Made by a program: the position numbers and the translations under genes. A DNA stretch of 64,000 nt from Rhodopseudomonas sp. (GTDB taxonomy: Bacteria; Pseudomonadota; Alphaproteobacteria; Rhizobiales; Xanthobacteraceae): contig NZ_JACABA010000001.1 of NCBI RefSeq assembly GCF_013377015.1, forward strand, positions 1,630,756 to 1,694,755, given 5' to 3'. Numbering within the stretch: position 1 is the first letter of the stretch; each line of letters starts with the position of its first letter. The notes under the pieces were generated by a model. It was not told the origin of the DNA. It was given only the letters and a program-made list of their open reading frames with translations, and did no database searches. Shown here one piece after another: positions 56,738-64,000 of this stretch.

Positions 56738-57346
56738 ATGGCGAAATCAGACCAACCGACCACGATCAAGAAATACGCGAACCGGCGACTCTACAACACC
56801 GGCACCAGTACCTACGTGACGCTCGAAGACCTGGCCTTGATGGTCAAGGATGGCGAGGATTTTCTGGTCTACGACGCCAAATCCGGCGACGACATCACCC
56901 GATCGGTGCTGGCCCAGATCATCTTCGAGCAGGAGAACAAGGCCGGCCAGAACCTGCTGCCGACCACCTTCCTGCGGCAGCTGATCCGGTTCTACGGCGA
57001 CAGCATGCAGATGGTGGTGCCGAAATATCTAGAGCAGTCGATCGATAGCCTGACCCGCGAGCAGGAAAAATTCCGCAAGCAGATGACCAATACGTTCAGC
57101 ATGACGCCGTTCGCGCCGCTGGAGGAAACGGTCCGCCGCAACATGGAATTATTTCAGCAGACCTTCGCGATGTTCAAGCCATTCGTGCCGCCGCGCAAGG
57201 GCAGCGTCCACACCGCCGAAGCCGAAGAGGCCACACATGAGCCGGCCGGCGAGACCGGCAATATCGAGGATCTGCGGCGTCAGATGAAGGATATGCAGGA
57301 GCGCCTGGAGCGGATGTCGCTCGAGCAGCCCAAGAAGGACGAGTAG
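56738..57346 (+). CDS. phaR: Polyhydroxyalkanoate synthesis repressor PhaR
   Basis: PhaR senses PHB and represses phasin and its own gene until polymer forms. The 202-residue protein has the N-terminal PHB/PHA accumulation DNA-binding domain (IKKYANRRLYNTGTSTYVTL, LALMVKDGEDFLVYDAKSG, DDITRSVLAQIIFEQENK) and a second PHB-binding segment (LPTTFLRQLIRFYGDSMQ). The last 50 residues form a coiled coil. The ATG at 56738 gives the family N-terminus; the frame is open 28 codons further upstream. It is divergent from phaA. Confidence 0.95.
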   Translation: MAKSDQPTTIKKYANRRLYNTGTSTYVTLEDLALMVKDGEDFLVYDAKSGDDITRSVLAQIIFEQENKAGQNLLPTTFLRQLIRFYGDSMQMVVPKYLEQSIDSLTREQEKFRKQMTNTFSMTPFAPLEETVRRNMELFQQTFAMFKPFVPPRKGSVHTAEAEEATHEPAGETGNIEDLRRQMKDMQERLERMSLEQPKKDE

Positions 57347-57432
57347 TTTTTCCAAACAGCAGGGTTGCAGCGGGTCGGTGTTTTCCGGCTGGCGCGGCGG
57401 TGAGGGACCTAGTTTCCGCGAGGAACCACCCC

Positions 57433-59187
57433 TCACCCCGCCGCCGTTGCGCTCTCCGTAGCCGCCAGGTCCCATGGCCGGTCCTGCGAGGCGAGCCCGA
57501 TCAGCCGGCCCTGGATGTAGTCGCAGCCCCAGTCGCGCAGCAGGTCGGCTGATTCCTGGTCCTGCACCCATTCCGCCACGGTCTTGATGCCGAGTCGTCG
57601 CGCCAGATCGATCAGCGTCTGCACGAAGGCGCGGTCGTCGGCCGAACGCGCCATGTTCTGCACGAAGGCGCCGTCGATCTTCACAATGTCGACGCCGAGA
57701 TTGCGCAAATTGCGGAACGAGGTGTAGCCAGCACCGAAATCGTCGATCGCGATCCGGGCGCCGAAATTCTTCAGCCTTGTGACGAAGCCGCGGACCTCGT
57801 TGAGGTCCTGGATCGCCACCGTCTCGGTGATCTCGACGATCAGTCGCTCGGCGACGCCGGGATGCGCCACCATCATCGATTCAATGCTCGCCCACCAGTC
57901 CGGGTCCATCGTGGTGTCGGGCGAGATATTGAGGCTGAGCTGCACGCTTGGCGAGGCCGCGAGTTCGGCGACCACCAGTTCGAGCACGCGGTGATCGACC
58001 AGGCGAATCAATCCGAGCTTTTCCGCCACCGGCACGATGTCGGGCGCCAGCAGGAACTGGCCGTCGGGCTGCTGCATCCGGACCAGGCATTCATGGAAGG
58101 CAGGTTGGTGCGAGACCGCATCAACAACCGGCTCATACGCCATCACGATGCGACGCTCGTTGAGGGCGGTGACGATTTCGTCGGTGACGCGGATGTTGAC
58201 CCGGCGCTGGGCGTCGCGCTCGACGTTCGGGCGCCACATCGAGAACGAACCGCTGCGGCGGCTCTTCGCACTGTCGAGCGTCTCGTGGGCGCGGTTGACG
58301 GCTTCGTCGGCGCTGCGCGCATGGCGCGGTGCACCGACCGCGCCGATCGAGGCAGTCACCGAGACCGGGCCGGATTTGGTTGGCACGATATCATTGCGGA
58401 TCCCGGCCAAAAATCGGTCGGCCGCGACATTCATGTCGTCGGCGGTGCAGTTCTTCAACACCAGGCCGAATTTGTTGCCCGAGAATCGGCCGAGTTGGTC
58501 GCCGGCGCGCAGCCGCGCGCGAATTCGCCGCGCGACCTCGCAGATCACTTCGTCGGCGACATCGAAGCCGAATGCGTCGTTGATCCGGGCGAGATGATCG
58601 ATGCTGATCAGCATGAAGGCGAAGCTGGAGCGGAACCGTGCGGCCTCCTCGATGGTCTCGGCCAATGACGCCATCAGATGGGTGCGGTTGAGCTCTCCGG
58701 TCAGCGGATCGTGCCGCGACAGCTTCAACAGCTGTTCGTCGTGGGCGTGGCGCTCGTTGTTGACGCGGACGATGCCCTCGACACGGGTCGGCCGGCCGTC
58801 GGCGCCCGGAAACCAGCTGCCGCATTCCTCGATCCAGCACACCGGCGCGGTGGTCGAGGCGCGAACGCCATATTCGATCCGGTACGGCACGCTGCCGTGA
58901 CCAGCCGCCACCGGGGTGCTCAACAGCGCGTCGGAGCGGATCTCGCGGGCGGGTTCGATCAGCTTGGCAAATTCGGCGCCGCGCGCCAGCGTCGCGGTGG
59001 GAATGTCCTGAAACACCGCCTCGGCGTGATCTGTCCAGACCATGCTGTCGCTGGCGAGGTCCCAGACGAATGCCGCCTGTCCCAGTGCGGCGAGGATCTT
59101 CGAAGGCTGGGGAGGGACGGGAAGCGGGCTAGCGGCGCTGGCAACCTGGGTCGAGGTTTTGGCATTCGCAAAATCGTAGGATGTCAC
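57433..59187 (-). CDS. PAS-GGDEF-EAL protein with degenerate GGDEF and altered EAL motif
   Basis: The 584-residue protein has an N-terminal PAS-like part (about 30-150), a GGDEF-type domain and an EAL domain from about residue 345. The GGDEF site reads SGNKF (about 235-239), so it should not make c-di-GMP. The EAL site reads ECL (366-368), but LNIS, EITET, IDDFGAGYTSF, KIDG and the AE of AEWVQDQE are kept. It could be a weak phosphodiesterase or a c-di-GMP or GTP-binding regulator. The start is GTG at 59187. It is convergent with phaR and divergent from the gene at 59397. Confidence 0.9.
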   Translation of the reverse strand: MTSYDFANAKTSTQVASAASPLPVPPQPSKILAALGQAAFVWDLASDSMVWTDHAEAVFQDIPTATLARGAEFAKLIEPAREIRSDALLSTPVAAGHGSVPYRIEYGVRASTTAPVCWIEECGSWFPGADGRPTRVEGIVRVNNERHAHDEQLLKLSRHDPLTGELNRTHLMASLAETIEEAARFRSSFAFMLISIDHLARINDAFGFDVADEVICEVARRIRARLRAGDQLGRFSGNKFGLVLKNCTADDMNVAADRFLAGIRNDIVPTKSGPVSVTASIGAVGAPRHARSADEAVNRAHETLDSAKSRRSGSFSMWRPNVERDAQRRVNIRVTDEIVTALNERRIVMAYEPVVDAVSHQPAFHECLVRMQQPDGQFLLAPDIVPVAEKLGLIRLVDHRVLELVVAELAASPSVQLSLNISPDTTMDPDWWASIESMMVAHPGVAERLIVEITETVAIQDLNEVRGFVTRLKNFGARIAIDDFGAGYTSFRNLRNLGVDIVKIDGAFVQNMARSADDRAFVQTLIDLARRLGIKTVAEWVQDQESADLLRDWGCDYIQGRLIGLASQDRPWDLAATESATAAG

Positions 59188-59396
59188 GGTTGCCTCGTTA
59201 TGGGACGCCTGCAGGTGATTCCCTGCGAGAGAATAGGGCGCCGGTGCTCCGGAACGCTAGGCAAAGTTGATAAACAATTCGGAAACCAAACATCCCGACC
59301 TCGTGGAACACCCAGGCGGCATCGGCATAACCCTTGCCATGGATATGTGACAGGGACCGTCAGCGTTCCGAAACGGCACAGATCAGGCAGGTCGCC

Positions 59397-59708
59397 ATGA
59401 TGAGCAACGGGATCAGCAGCGCTTTCGAACCGATCGAAACCGCCGGTCAGACCGACGCAACGGAGACGGTCGACTCTGCCACCACGATGGAGGTCGTCCC
59501 GGTCATGACCCGCACCCGATACACCGACCGCCTGGTTCGTCCGGATTCGACCTTCGTGGCGCATCTGATGGCGATCGATCAACAGTATCCGCAGACCCGC
59601 GAGTGGTTGCGGGCCGAACCCGCCCAGGCGATGGCGGCGTACCGGTCGGCCGTCGGACAAAATCATTCCGCCGCGCAGGCCGGCGAGCGGATGCGGCGCC
59701 ATTCCTGA
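59397..59708 (+). CDS. Small conserved protein of unknown function
   Basis: This 103-residue soluble protein has a low-complexity Thr/Ala/Glu-rich first third. The second half is more conserved-looking: TRYTDRLVRPDSTFVAHLMA, then AEPAQAMAAYRSAVGQN. I have the impression of a small family widespread in Bradyrhizobium, function unknown. The second of two adjoining ATGs (59400) is an alternative. It overlaps nothing and is convergent with the gene at 59752. Confidence 0.68.
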   Translation: MMSNGISSAFEPIETAGQTDATETVDSATTMEVVPVMTRTRYTDRLVRPDSTFVAHLMAIDQQYPQTREWLRAEPAQAMAAYRSAVGQNHSAAQAGERMRRHS

Positions 59709-59751
59709 CGCGCAACCGGCGCGACCAGACCAAGACCAGCAAGAACGAGGG

Positions 59752-60381
59752 TCAGCGCGGCGGGTCGGACGACGGATTTGATCCGTCGTCCGGCTGCAGG
59801 CCGGGCGATTGAATCCGCGGCGAGGAATCGGGCGATGTCGGTGCCGGCGTCACCGCGACCGGTTCCGGGCGGTCCAGCAGCACCGCTTCCGCGATCGATG
59901 CGGCGGCGGGGATCGCCGGCTTTGGCGCAGGGTCGATTGCCGGTTCGTCGTGCAGCTGTGGCATCTGGGCTGGCGGAGCGGGTTCGGCACGGGCGGCGCG
60001 CGGTCGCGGCCGGTTGCGCAACGCGATTCCGGCGAGGAAATCCACCAGCGCCAGCAAAGCAAGCATGAAGAAGGTCGAGGTGCCAAACTGCGGCAGCAGC
60101 CCGAATTCGGCCGCTGCGCCGGCGAACACCAGCAGCGACAGCAGATGATCGGTGACGTATTTGGCGCCGGGGCGGGCGCCCTTGATGACCTCGAGCAGCA
60201 GCAACAGGATGCCGAGACTCAGAAGCACGTCGCTGACGGTGAGCGCCCAACTCACGCCGGACGGCAGCCGCAGCGTTGCCAGCGGCGCCTCAAACGCCAA
60301 GCCCGGCATCAGAAACACGACGATGTTGCAGATCGCCAGTGGAATCAGCAGCAGCGGGAAACCGATTATGGCCATCGGCAA
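59752..60381 (-). CDS. Membrane protein with Pro/Ala-rich tail, unknown function
   Basis: The 209-residue protein has four hydrophobic helices in its first 125 residues (IIGFPLLLIPLAICNIVVFL, VSDVLLSLGILLLLLEVIKG, LLSLLVFAGAAAEFGLLP, FMLALLALVDFLAGIAL). The LEVIKGARPG loop between helices 2 and 3 is the most distinctive motif. The last 85 residues are disordered and Pro/Ala/Glu-rich, likely cytoplasmic. No function can be assigned. Confidence 0.75.
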   Translation of the reverse strand: MPMAIIGFPLLLIPLAICNIVVFLMPGLAFEAPLATLRLPSGVSWALTVSDVLLSLGILLLLLEVIKGARPGAKYVTDHLLSLLVFAGAAAEFGLLPQFGTSTFFMLALLALVDFLAGIALRNRPRPRAARAEPAPPAQMPQLHDEPAIDPAPKPAIPAAASIAEAVLLDRPEPVAVTPAPTSPDSSPRIQSPGLQPDDGSNPSSDPPR

Positions 60382-60550
60382 TGCCTTCTGTCGTTCAGAA
60401 CTACCGAGCGCGGCCGGGCGACCGCTCGGGCCTGACGTCAGCGCTCTAGTCCAACAGGTGGAGCAAACTCGGGCACAGAATATGTTGTCCGAATTGTTTC
60501 CCGGGGCTTGCGTCGCTCAACCGGCGGCGGTGTCAAATCACCACCGTTCA

Positions 60551-60571
60551 GGCGCGCCGTGACGGCGCGCC
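60551..60571. terminator. GC-rich hairpin after rpmF
   Basis: GGCGCGCC at 60551-60558 and 60564-60571 form an 8-bp stem with a 5-base loop, starting nine bases after the rpmF stop. There is no T run, so it is only terminator-like. Confidence 0.45.
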
Positions 60572-60579
60572 GTCGCTGG

Positions 60580-60765
60580 TCAGGATTCCTTCTTGGCCTT
60601 CAGCACCTGGCGGCCCTTGTACATCCCGGTCTTGAGATCGAGATGATGCGGGCGGCGCAGTTCGCCCGAATCCTTGTCTTCGGCGTAGGTCGGCTTCTGC
60701 AGCGCGTCCGCGGAACGGCGCATGCCACGCCGCGAGGGCGAAGTTTTTCTTCTCGGAACGGCCAT
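60580..60765 (-). CDS. rpmF: 50S ribosomal protein L32
   Basis: The 61-residue protein starts [20 protein letters not shown], the universal L32 N-terminus, and continues with [20 protein letters not shown]. The zinc-binding Cys residues of some L32 versions are absent, which is normal for alphaproteobacteria. It lies in the same direction as mtgA. The ATG at 60765 was chosen from the family N-terminus; the frame is open further upstream without content. Confidence 0.96.
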   Translation of the reverse strand: MAVPRRKTSPSRRGMRRSADALQKPTYAEDKDSGELRRPHHLDLKTGMYKGRQVLKAKKES

Positions 60766-60930
60766 ATCGAAAGTCCTTGCAGGGATGTGTCTGGTTCGTC
60801 CGCGACGGACGGCCCGGCGCTTGCGCGCGAGCAAACTGCTGATAAGGCCGGGCTTATAACGGAAGCGCGGCAGCAAAGCTAGGGTGGCCGCAGGCCAAAA
60901 TCGCGCGAAAATGCCTCAGGAGCTGCGATT

Positions 60931-61596
60931 CTAGCGCCAGCAACGCCCAATTTCCGAGGCCTGCGCCCGGGCGACATATTTCGCCGCCAGCCGCTGTACC
61001 CCACGGCCGGGGTTCCGGGCGCTGCGGCTGACCGGATTGGGCAGGATTGCTGCCAGCAGCGCCGCGTCGCGTGGCGTCAGCGACGACGCCGAGCGGCCGA
61101 AGGCAAATTGCGCCCCGGCTTCGGCGCCGAATTGCCCGGCTGGACCCCATTCGGCGATATTCAGGTAGATTTCCAACACTCGCTGTTTCGACAGCACGAG
61201 GTCGATCCAGAGCGCCAGCGGGAACTCCAGAGCCTTGCGCACCACGCTGCGGCCCGGCCACAGGAACAGATTCTTCGCCACCTGCTGGGTGATGGTGGAG
61301 CCGCCGCGGGCAGTGTCGCCGTCCTGCAGGTCGTCGAGCACGTCGCGCACCGAATCCCAGTCGATGCCGTGGTGGCTGCAGAATTTGGCGTCCTCGGACC
61401 CGACAACGGTACGCGGCAGCGCCGGTGAAATGACGTCGAAATCGATCCACTGCCGCGTCACCGGCGCGCCGGATAGCCAGCGCCACGCCATCAGCGCCGA
61501 GACCGGGTGGCCGGCTCGATAAAAGGGGGTCAGCAGGTAAGGGAATGCCAGCAGCGCCAGCACGATCAGAATGGCGGCACGGAGCAGCCGTCTCAT
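60931..61596 (-). CDS. mtgA: Monofunctional biosynthetic peptidoglycan transglycosylase
   Basis: MtgA polymerises lipid II into glycan strands at the inner membrane. The 221-residue protein has one N-terminal membrane helix (about 8-25), then the GT51 domain with the catalytic Glu in [12 protein letters not shown] (about 68), [48 protein letters not shown] and a short tail. The absence of a penicillin-binding domain is normal for MtgA. Its ATG and the stop of the next gene to the left of it on the strand (the DUF1330 gene) overlap by four bases. Confidence 0.94.
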   Translation of the reverse strand: MRRLLRAAILIVLALLAFPYLLTPFYRAGHPVSALMAWRWLSGAPVTRQWIDFDVISPALPRTVVGSEDAKFCSHHGIDWDSVRDVLDDLQDGDTARGGSTITQQVAKNLFLWPGRSVVRKALEFPLALWIDLVLSKQRVLEIYLNIAEWGPAGQFGAEAGAQFAFGRSASSLTPRDAALLAAILPNPVSRSARNPGRGVQRLAAKYVARAQASEIGRCWR

Positions 61597-61889
61597 GCGG
61601 TGTCGAGACCTTCGACGCTGACCAGTCGGGCCGAGCTGACTTCGTCGCGGATCTGCTTCAGGCCCTGATACACCGGCCCGTTGTAAAATGTTTCCCAGGC
61701 CGCGACCGAAGGGAATTCGAGAATAACGATCCGGCGCGGGGTCCAGTCGCCCTCGTAGACCTTGTGGGCGCCGCCCCGGGCTAGGTACCGCGCGCCGGCC
61801 TGCTGCAGTGCCGGTTTGACCTGGGTCATGAAATCCTGATAGCGCGCGGGGTCCCGGATCTCGACGTCGAAAATCACATAGGCGGACAT
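61593..61889 (-). CDS. DUF1330 family protein
   Basis: The 98-residue protein is a dimeric alpha-beta barrel-type protein of the DUF1330 family: [19 protein letters not shown], then [35 protein letters not shown] and YQGLKQIR. The fold is ferredoxin-like. Function unknown. It overlaps mtgA by four bases and so precedes it in one transcript; mtgA may be translationally coupled to it. Confidence 0.9.
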   Translation of the reverse strand: MSAYVIFDVEIRDPARYQDFMTQVKPALQQAGARYLARGGAHKVYEGDWTPRRIVILEFPSVAAWETFYNGPVYQGLKQIRDEVSSARLVSVEGLDTA

Positions 61890-61990
61890 TTTCGGTCTCC
61901 GGTGGTGGCTACGGGCCGCTCCGAGCGCAGAATTGACGAAGCCGGTGCCATGATGAATGGTCCCGCCGACATTACCTGGAGCACTTCTGA

Positions 61991-62917
61991 ATGGCCATCG
62001 GCACTTCCTCGATCGACTTTGCCAAGCGGCTCGATGCCACCGCTGACGACACCGAAGCCCTGCTTACCCGCCTGCTCTCCGACGATTTGCTGCCCGACGA
62101 AACCGCGCGTCCGCCGCGGCTGATGGCGGCGATGCGGTATTCAAGCCTGGGTGGCGGCAAGCGGCTGCGGCCGTTCCTGGTGGTCGAGAGCGCGGCGGTG
62201 TTCGGCGTTACCCGCGAGGCCGCGCTGCTGGTCGGCGCCGCGCTGGAATGCATCCACTGCTACTCGCTGATCCATGACGATCTGCCGGCGATGGACAACA
62301 GCGATTTGCGGCGCGGCCGCCCGACGCTGCACAAGGCCTATGACGACGCCACCGCGATCCTGGCCGGCGACGCGCTGCTGACGCTGGCGTTCGACATCAT
62401 CACCCGCGACGAGATTCATCGCGATCCGATGGTGCGACTGCTGCTGACAAGGGCGCTGGCGCGGGCCTCCGGAATTGGCGGCATGGCCGGCGGACAGATT
62501 CTCGATCTGGCCGGCGAAGGTCGGTTCGGCGACCGCGAGCCGGTCGACGTCGCCCGCTTGCAGCAGATGAAGACCGGGGCGCTGCTGCGGTTCGGCTGCG
62601 TCGCCGGTGCCATCCTCGGCCAATCCTCGCCCGAGCAATACAAGGCGTTGGAGAATTACGGCCGCGCGCTTGGCGAGGCGTTCCAGATCGCCGACGACCT
62701 GCTCGATGTCGAAGGCGACGCCGAAGCGTTGGGCAAGCCGGCCGGAGCAGACGCGGCGCTGGGCAAGACCACCTTCGTGACCCAGCTTGGCATCGACGGC
62801 GCCAAGCAGCGGATTGCTGATCTGTTGGCGCGCGCCGATCAGGCGCTGTCGATGTTCGGCGCCAAAGGCGACGTGCTGCGCGCCGCCGCGCACTTCGTCG
62901 CCGCGCGGAAGAACTAG
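61991..62917 (+). CDS. ispA: Polyprenyl (farnesyl/geranylgeranyl) diphosphate synthase
   Basis: This enzyme chains isopentenyl units into farnesyl or geranylgeranyl diphosphate for quinones, hopanoids and (in phototrophs) carotenoids or bacteriochlorophyll. The 308-residue product has GGKRLRPFLV, the first Asp-rich motif HDDLPAMDNSDLRRGRPT (from about 95), GQILDL, KTGALLRF and the second motif FQIADDLLDVEGD. Two residues ahead of the first Asp motif are Leu and Ile rather than bulky aromatics at both sites, so the chain length is not certain. It is followed by the DUF1345 gene five bases after its stop. Confidence 0.93.
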   Translation: MAIGTSSIDFAKRLDATADDTEALLTRLLSDDLLPDETARPPRLMAAMRYSSLGGGKRLRPFLVVESAAVFGVTREAALLVGAALECIHCYSLIHDDLPAMDNSDLRRGRPTLHKAYDDATAILAGDALLTLAFDIITRDEIHRDPMVRLLLTRALARASGIGGMAGGQILDLAGEGRFGDREPVDVARLQQMKTGALLRFGCVAGAILGQSSPEQYKALENYGRALGEAFQIADDLLDVEGDAEALGKPAGADAALGKTTFVTQLGIDGAKQRIADLLARADQALSMFGAKGDVLRAAAHFVAARKN

Positions 62918-62922
62918 CACGC

Positions 62923-63609
62923 ATGGCCGGGCAGGAGATCGACGACCCGCATCTTCGGCGCTTCCGCAAGCTGCCGCGGCTGGTTCGCGTCGTCTATGCG
63001 CGGCCTCGGCTGTTCATTTCGATTCTGATCGGAATTGCCGCGTTATTGCTGCTGCCGGGGTCGCTGCGGTTGGTGACCCGGCTGCTGATCGGCTGGGACG
63101 TCTCGATCGCCTTCTATCTGACGCTGGCCTTCGCGATGATGTATCGCTGTGGCATTGCCTATATCCGCCGCAGCGCGATCCTGCAGGACGACGGCCGGTT
63201 CCTGATCCTGATGGTGACGGCGATCGGCGCCTTCGCCAGCATCGCGGCGATCGTCGCCGAACTCGGCGCGTCGCATCGCGGCGCGGCCGAACTCGCACTC
63301 GCGACCGTGACGATTGCGCTATCCTGGGCGGCGGTGCACACCACCTTCGCGCTGCACTACGCGCATGATTATTACCGCGGCCAAGCGCCGGGCGGTCTGC
63401 AGTTTCCCAGCGGCGACCAGCATGAGGATGCCGACTACTGGGACTTCGTCTATTTCTCGTTCGTGATCGGGATGACCGCGCAGGTTTCCGACGTCGGCAT
63501 CACCGACAAGACCATCCGCCGCACCGCCACCGCGCATGGTGTGGTCTCGTTCATCTTCAACACCGCGCTGGTCGCGCTGATGGTCAATATCGCCGCCAGC
63601 GCGATCTGA
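62923..63609 (+). CDS. DUF1345 family membrane protein
   Basis: The 228-residue protein has five or six helices (LFISILIGIAALLLLPGSL, VSIAFYLTLAFAMMYRC) and the distinctive DUF1345 sequence ALHYAHDYYRGQAPGGLQFP, then DYWDFVYFSFVIGMTAQVSDV. The YxDFxYFSFxIGMTxQ..DV motif is seen in other small channel-like proteins. Function unknown. It lies directly after ispA and may share its transcript. Confidence 0.9.
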   Translation: MAGQEIDDPHLRRFRKLPRLVRVVYARPRLFISILIGIAALLLLPGSLRLVTRLLIGWDVSIAFYLTLAFAMMYRCGIAYIRRSAILQDDGRFLILMVTAIGAFASIAAIVAELGASHRGAAELALATVTIALSWAAVHTTFALHYAHDYYRGQAPGGLQFPSGDQHEDADYWDFVYFSFVIGMTAQVSDVGITDKTIRRTATAHGVVSFIFNTALVALMVNIAASAI

Positions 63610-63620
63610 ACGCCCCGCGG

Positions 63621-64000
63621 TCAGGCGGCGCGGGCCTCTTCCTCGAGGGCGATCGTACGGATGATCTCCAGCAAGCGCTGACCCTCGATGCGCGCCGTGC
63701 TGAAGCCGGTGTCCCGGCCGATATGGCCGAACATGTTCTGGTCCTCACGCGATTGGCCGAGGAATGCCATCGACCAGTTCGGGAACACCCGTTCCGCCGC
63801 CTTGTTGAAAGCCAGCACCTGAACGTCGCCATGGCGCGGGTCCTGCTGGATCCGTTCGAACACCGTTTCGACGGCTACACCTCTGCCCTCGAGCGCCTGG
63901 GCGAAGATTCCGCGGTTGAACACCAGCGCTCCGGTAATGCCGCAGTGCGGATTGTTACGGCGCGACGCGGCCAGGATCGAATCGATCTCGGTTGCGATTC
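63621..64000 (-). CDS. BLUF-domain (blue-light FAD sensor) protein, 5' end outside the window
   Basis: The visible C-terminal part (about 126 residues) has the BLUF signature on the minus strand: ILAASRRNNPHCGITGALVF, then GIFAQALEG, the D-x-R-H turn QQDPRHGDVQVLAF and the late RVFPNWSMAFLG. The first beta strand with the photoactive Tyr is beyond the right edge. No output domain follows the BLUF domain within this part; a short helical tail ends the protein, so it is a stand-alone BLUF protein of the kind that signals through a partner. It is convergent with the DUF1345 gene. Confidence 0.9.
   Translation of the reverse strand, partial: IATEIDSILAASRRNNPHCGITGALVFNRGIFAQALEGRGVAVETVFERIQQDPRHGDVQVLAFNKAAERVFPNWSMAFLGQSREDQNMFGHIGRDTGFSTARIEGQRLLEIIRTIALEEEARAA

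Overview
The window is high-GC alphaproteobacterial chromosome. Gene content and protein sequences look like Nitrobacteraceae/Bradyrhizobiaceae, most likely Rhodopseudomonas or a close Bradyrhizobium relative. Pointers are the cobalamin cluster with bluB, the PHB gene trio with PhaR, a BLUF photosensor, and the palindromic intergenic repeats common in this family. The assignment is an inference from recognised families; no database was searched.

Layout. 1-3.2 kb: end of a small unknown gene, rpoH (sigma-32), rluD, a small membrane protein and tRNA-Glu(CTC). 3.2-5.8 kb: a visibly lower-GC accessory patch directly after the tRNA, with a 530-base gene-free stretch and three tandem unfamiliar genes (a TIGR04255-like protein, a conserved unknown, and a protein with a possible papain-like His...Cys layout). 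This is the best candidate for an undescribed system. 5.9-19.3 kb: a large vitamin B12 region. cobT-cobB-bluB lie on the minus strand. Divergently, a cobalamin riboswitch leads into DUF1636-cobP(cobU)-cobO-cobQ. cobD, a BtuF-like binding protein and cobC follow. Then comes btuB-btuC-btuD, headed by a second cobalamin riboswitch on the minus strand. Together these cover late corrin-ring modification, lower-ligand synthesis, nucleotide-loop assembly and B12 uptake.

19.4-26.8 kb: an unknown membrane protein, a secreted caspase-like protein, the glycogen genes glgC-glgA, cysK and an HNH nuclease. 27.1-32.8 kb: a TetR (CecR/YbiH-like) regulator co-transcribed with an HlyD/ABC exporter of the YbhG-F-S-R type, preceded by three palindromes. 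32.8-43.7 kb: mostly membrane and envelope genes (AI-2E permease, MgtC/DUF4010, DUF2252, an esterase, DsbA, LrgA/LrgB, two small secreted proteins, AbrB-type permease, DsbB).

43.9-54.1 kb: tRNA-Leu(CAA), a CoA transferase, alcohol dehydrogenase, acyltransferase, hrpB helicase, a retropepsin-like protease, a chemoreceptor coupled to a small membrane protein, and a DMT exporter. 54.2-57.3 kb: PHB metabolism (phaB, phaA, divergent phaR). 57.4-64 kb: a degenerate GGDEF/EAL protein, two unknowns, rpmF, mtgA, DUF1330, a prenyl synthase, DUF1345 and a truncated BLUF protein running off the right edge.

Most of the window is ordinary housekeeping and metabolic DNA. The accessory signals are the post-tRNA patch, the palindromic repeats (one of which supplies the apparent start of hrpB), and a repeat-built N-terminus of rluD that overlaps the start of the divergent gene.
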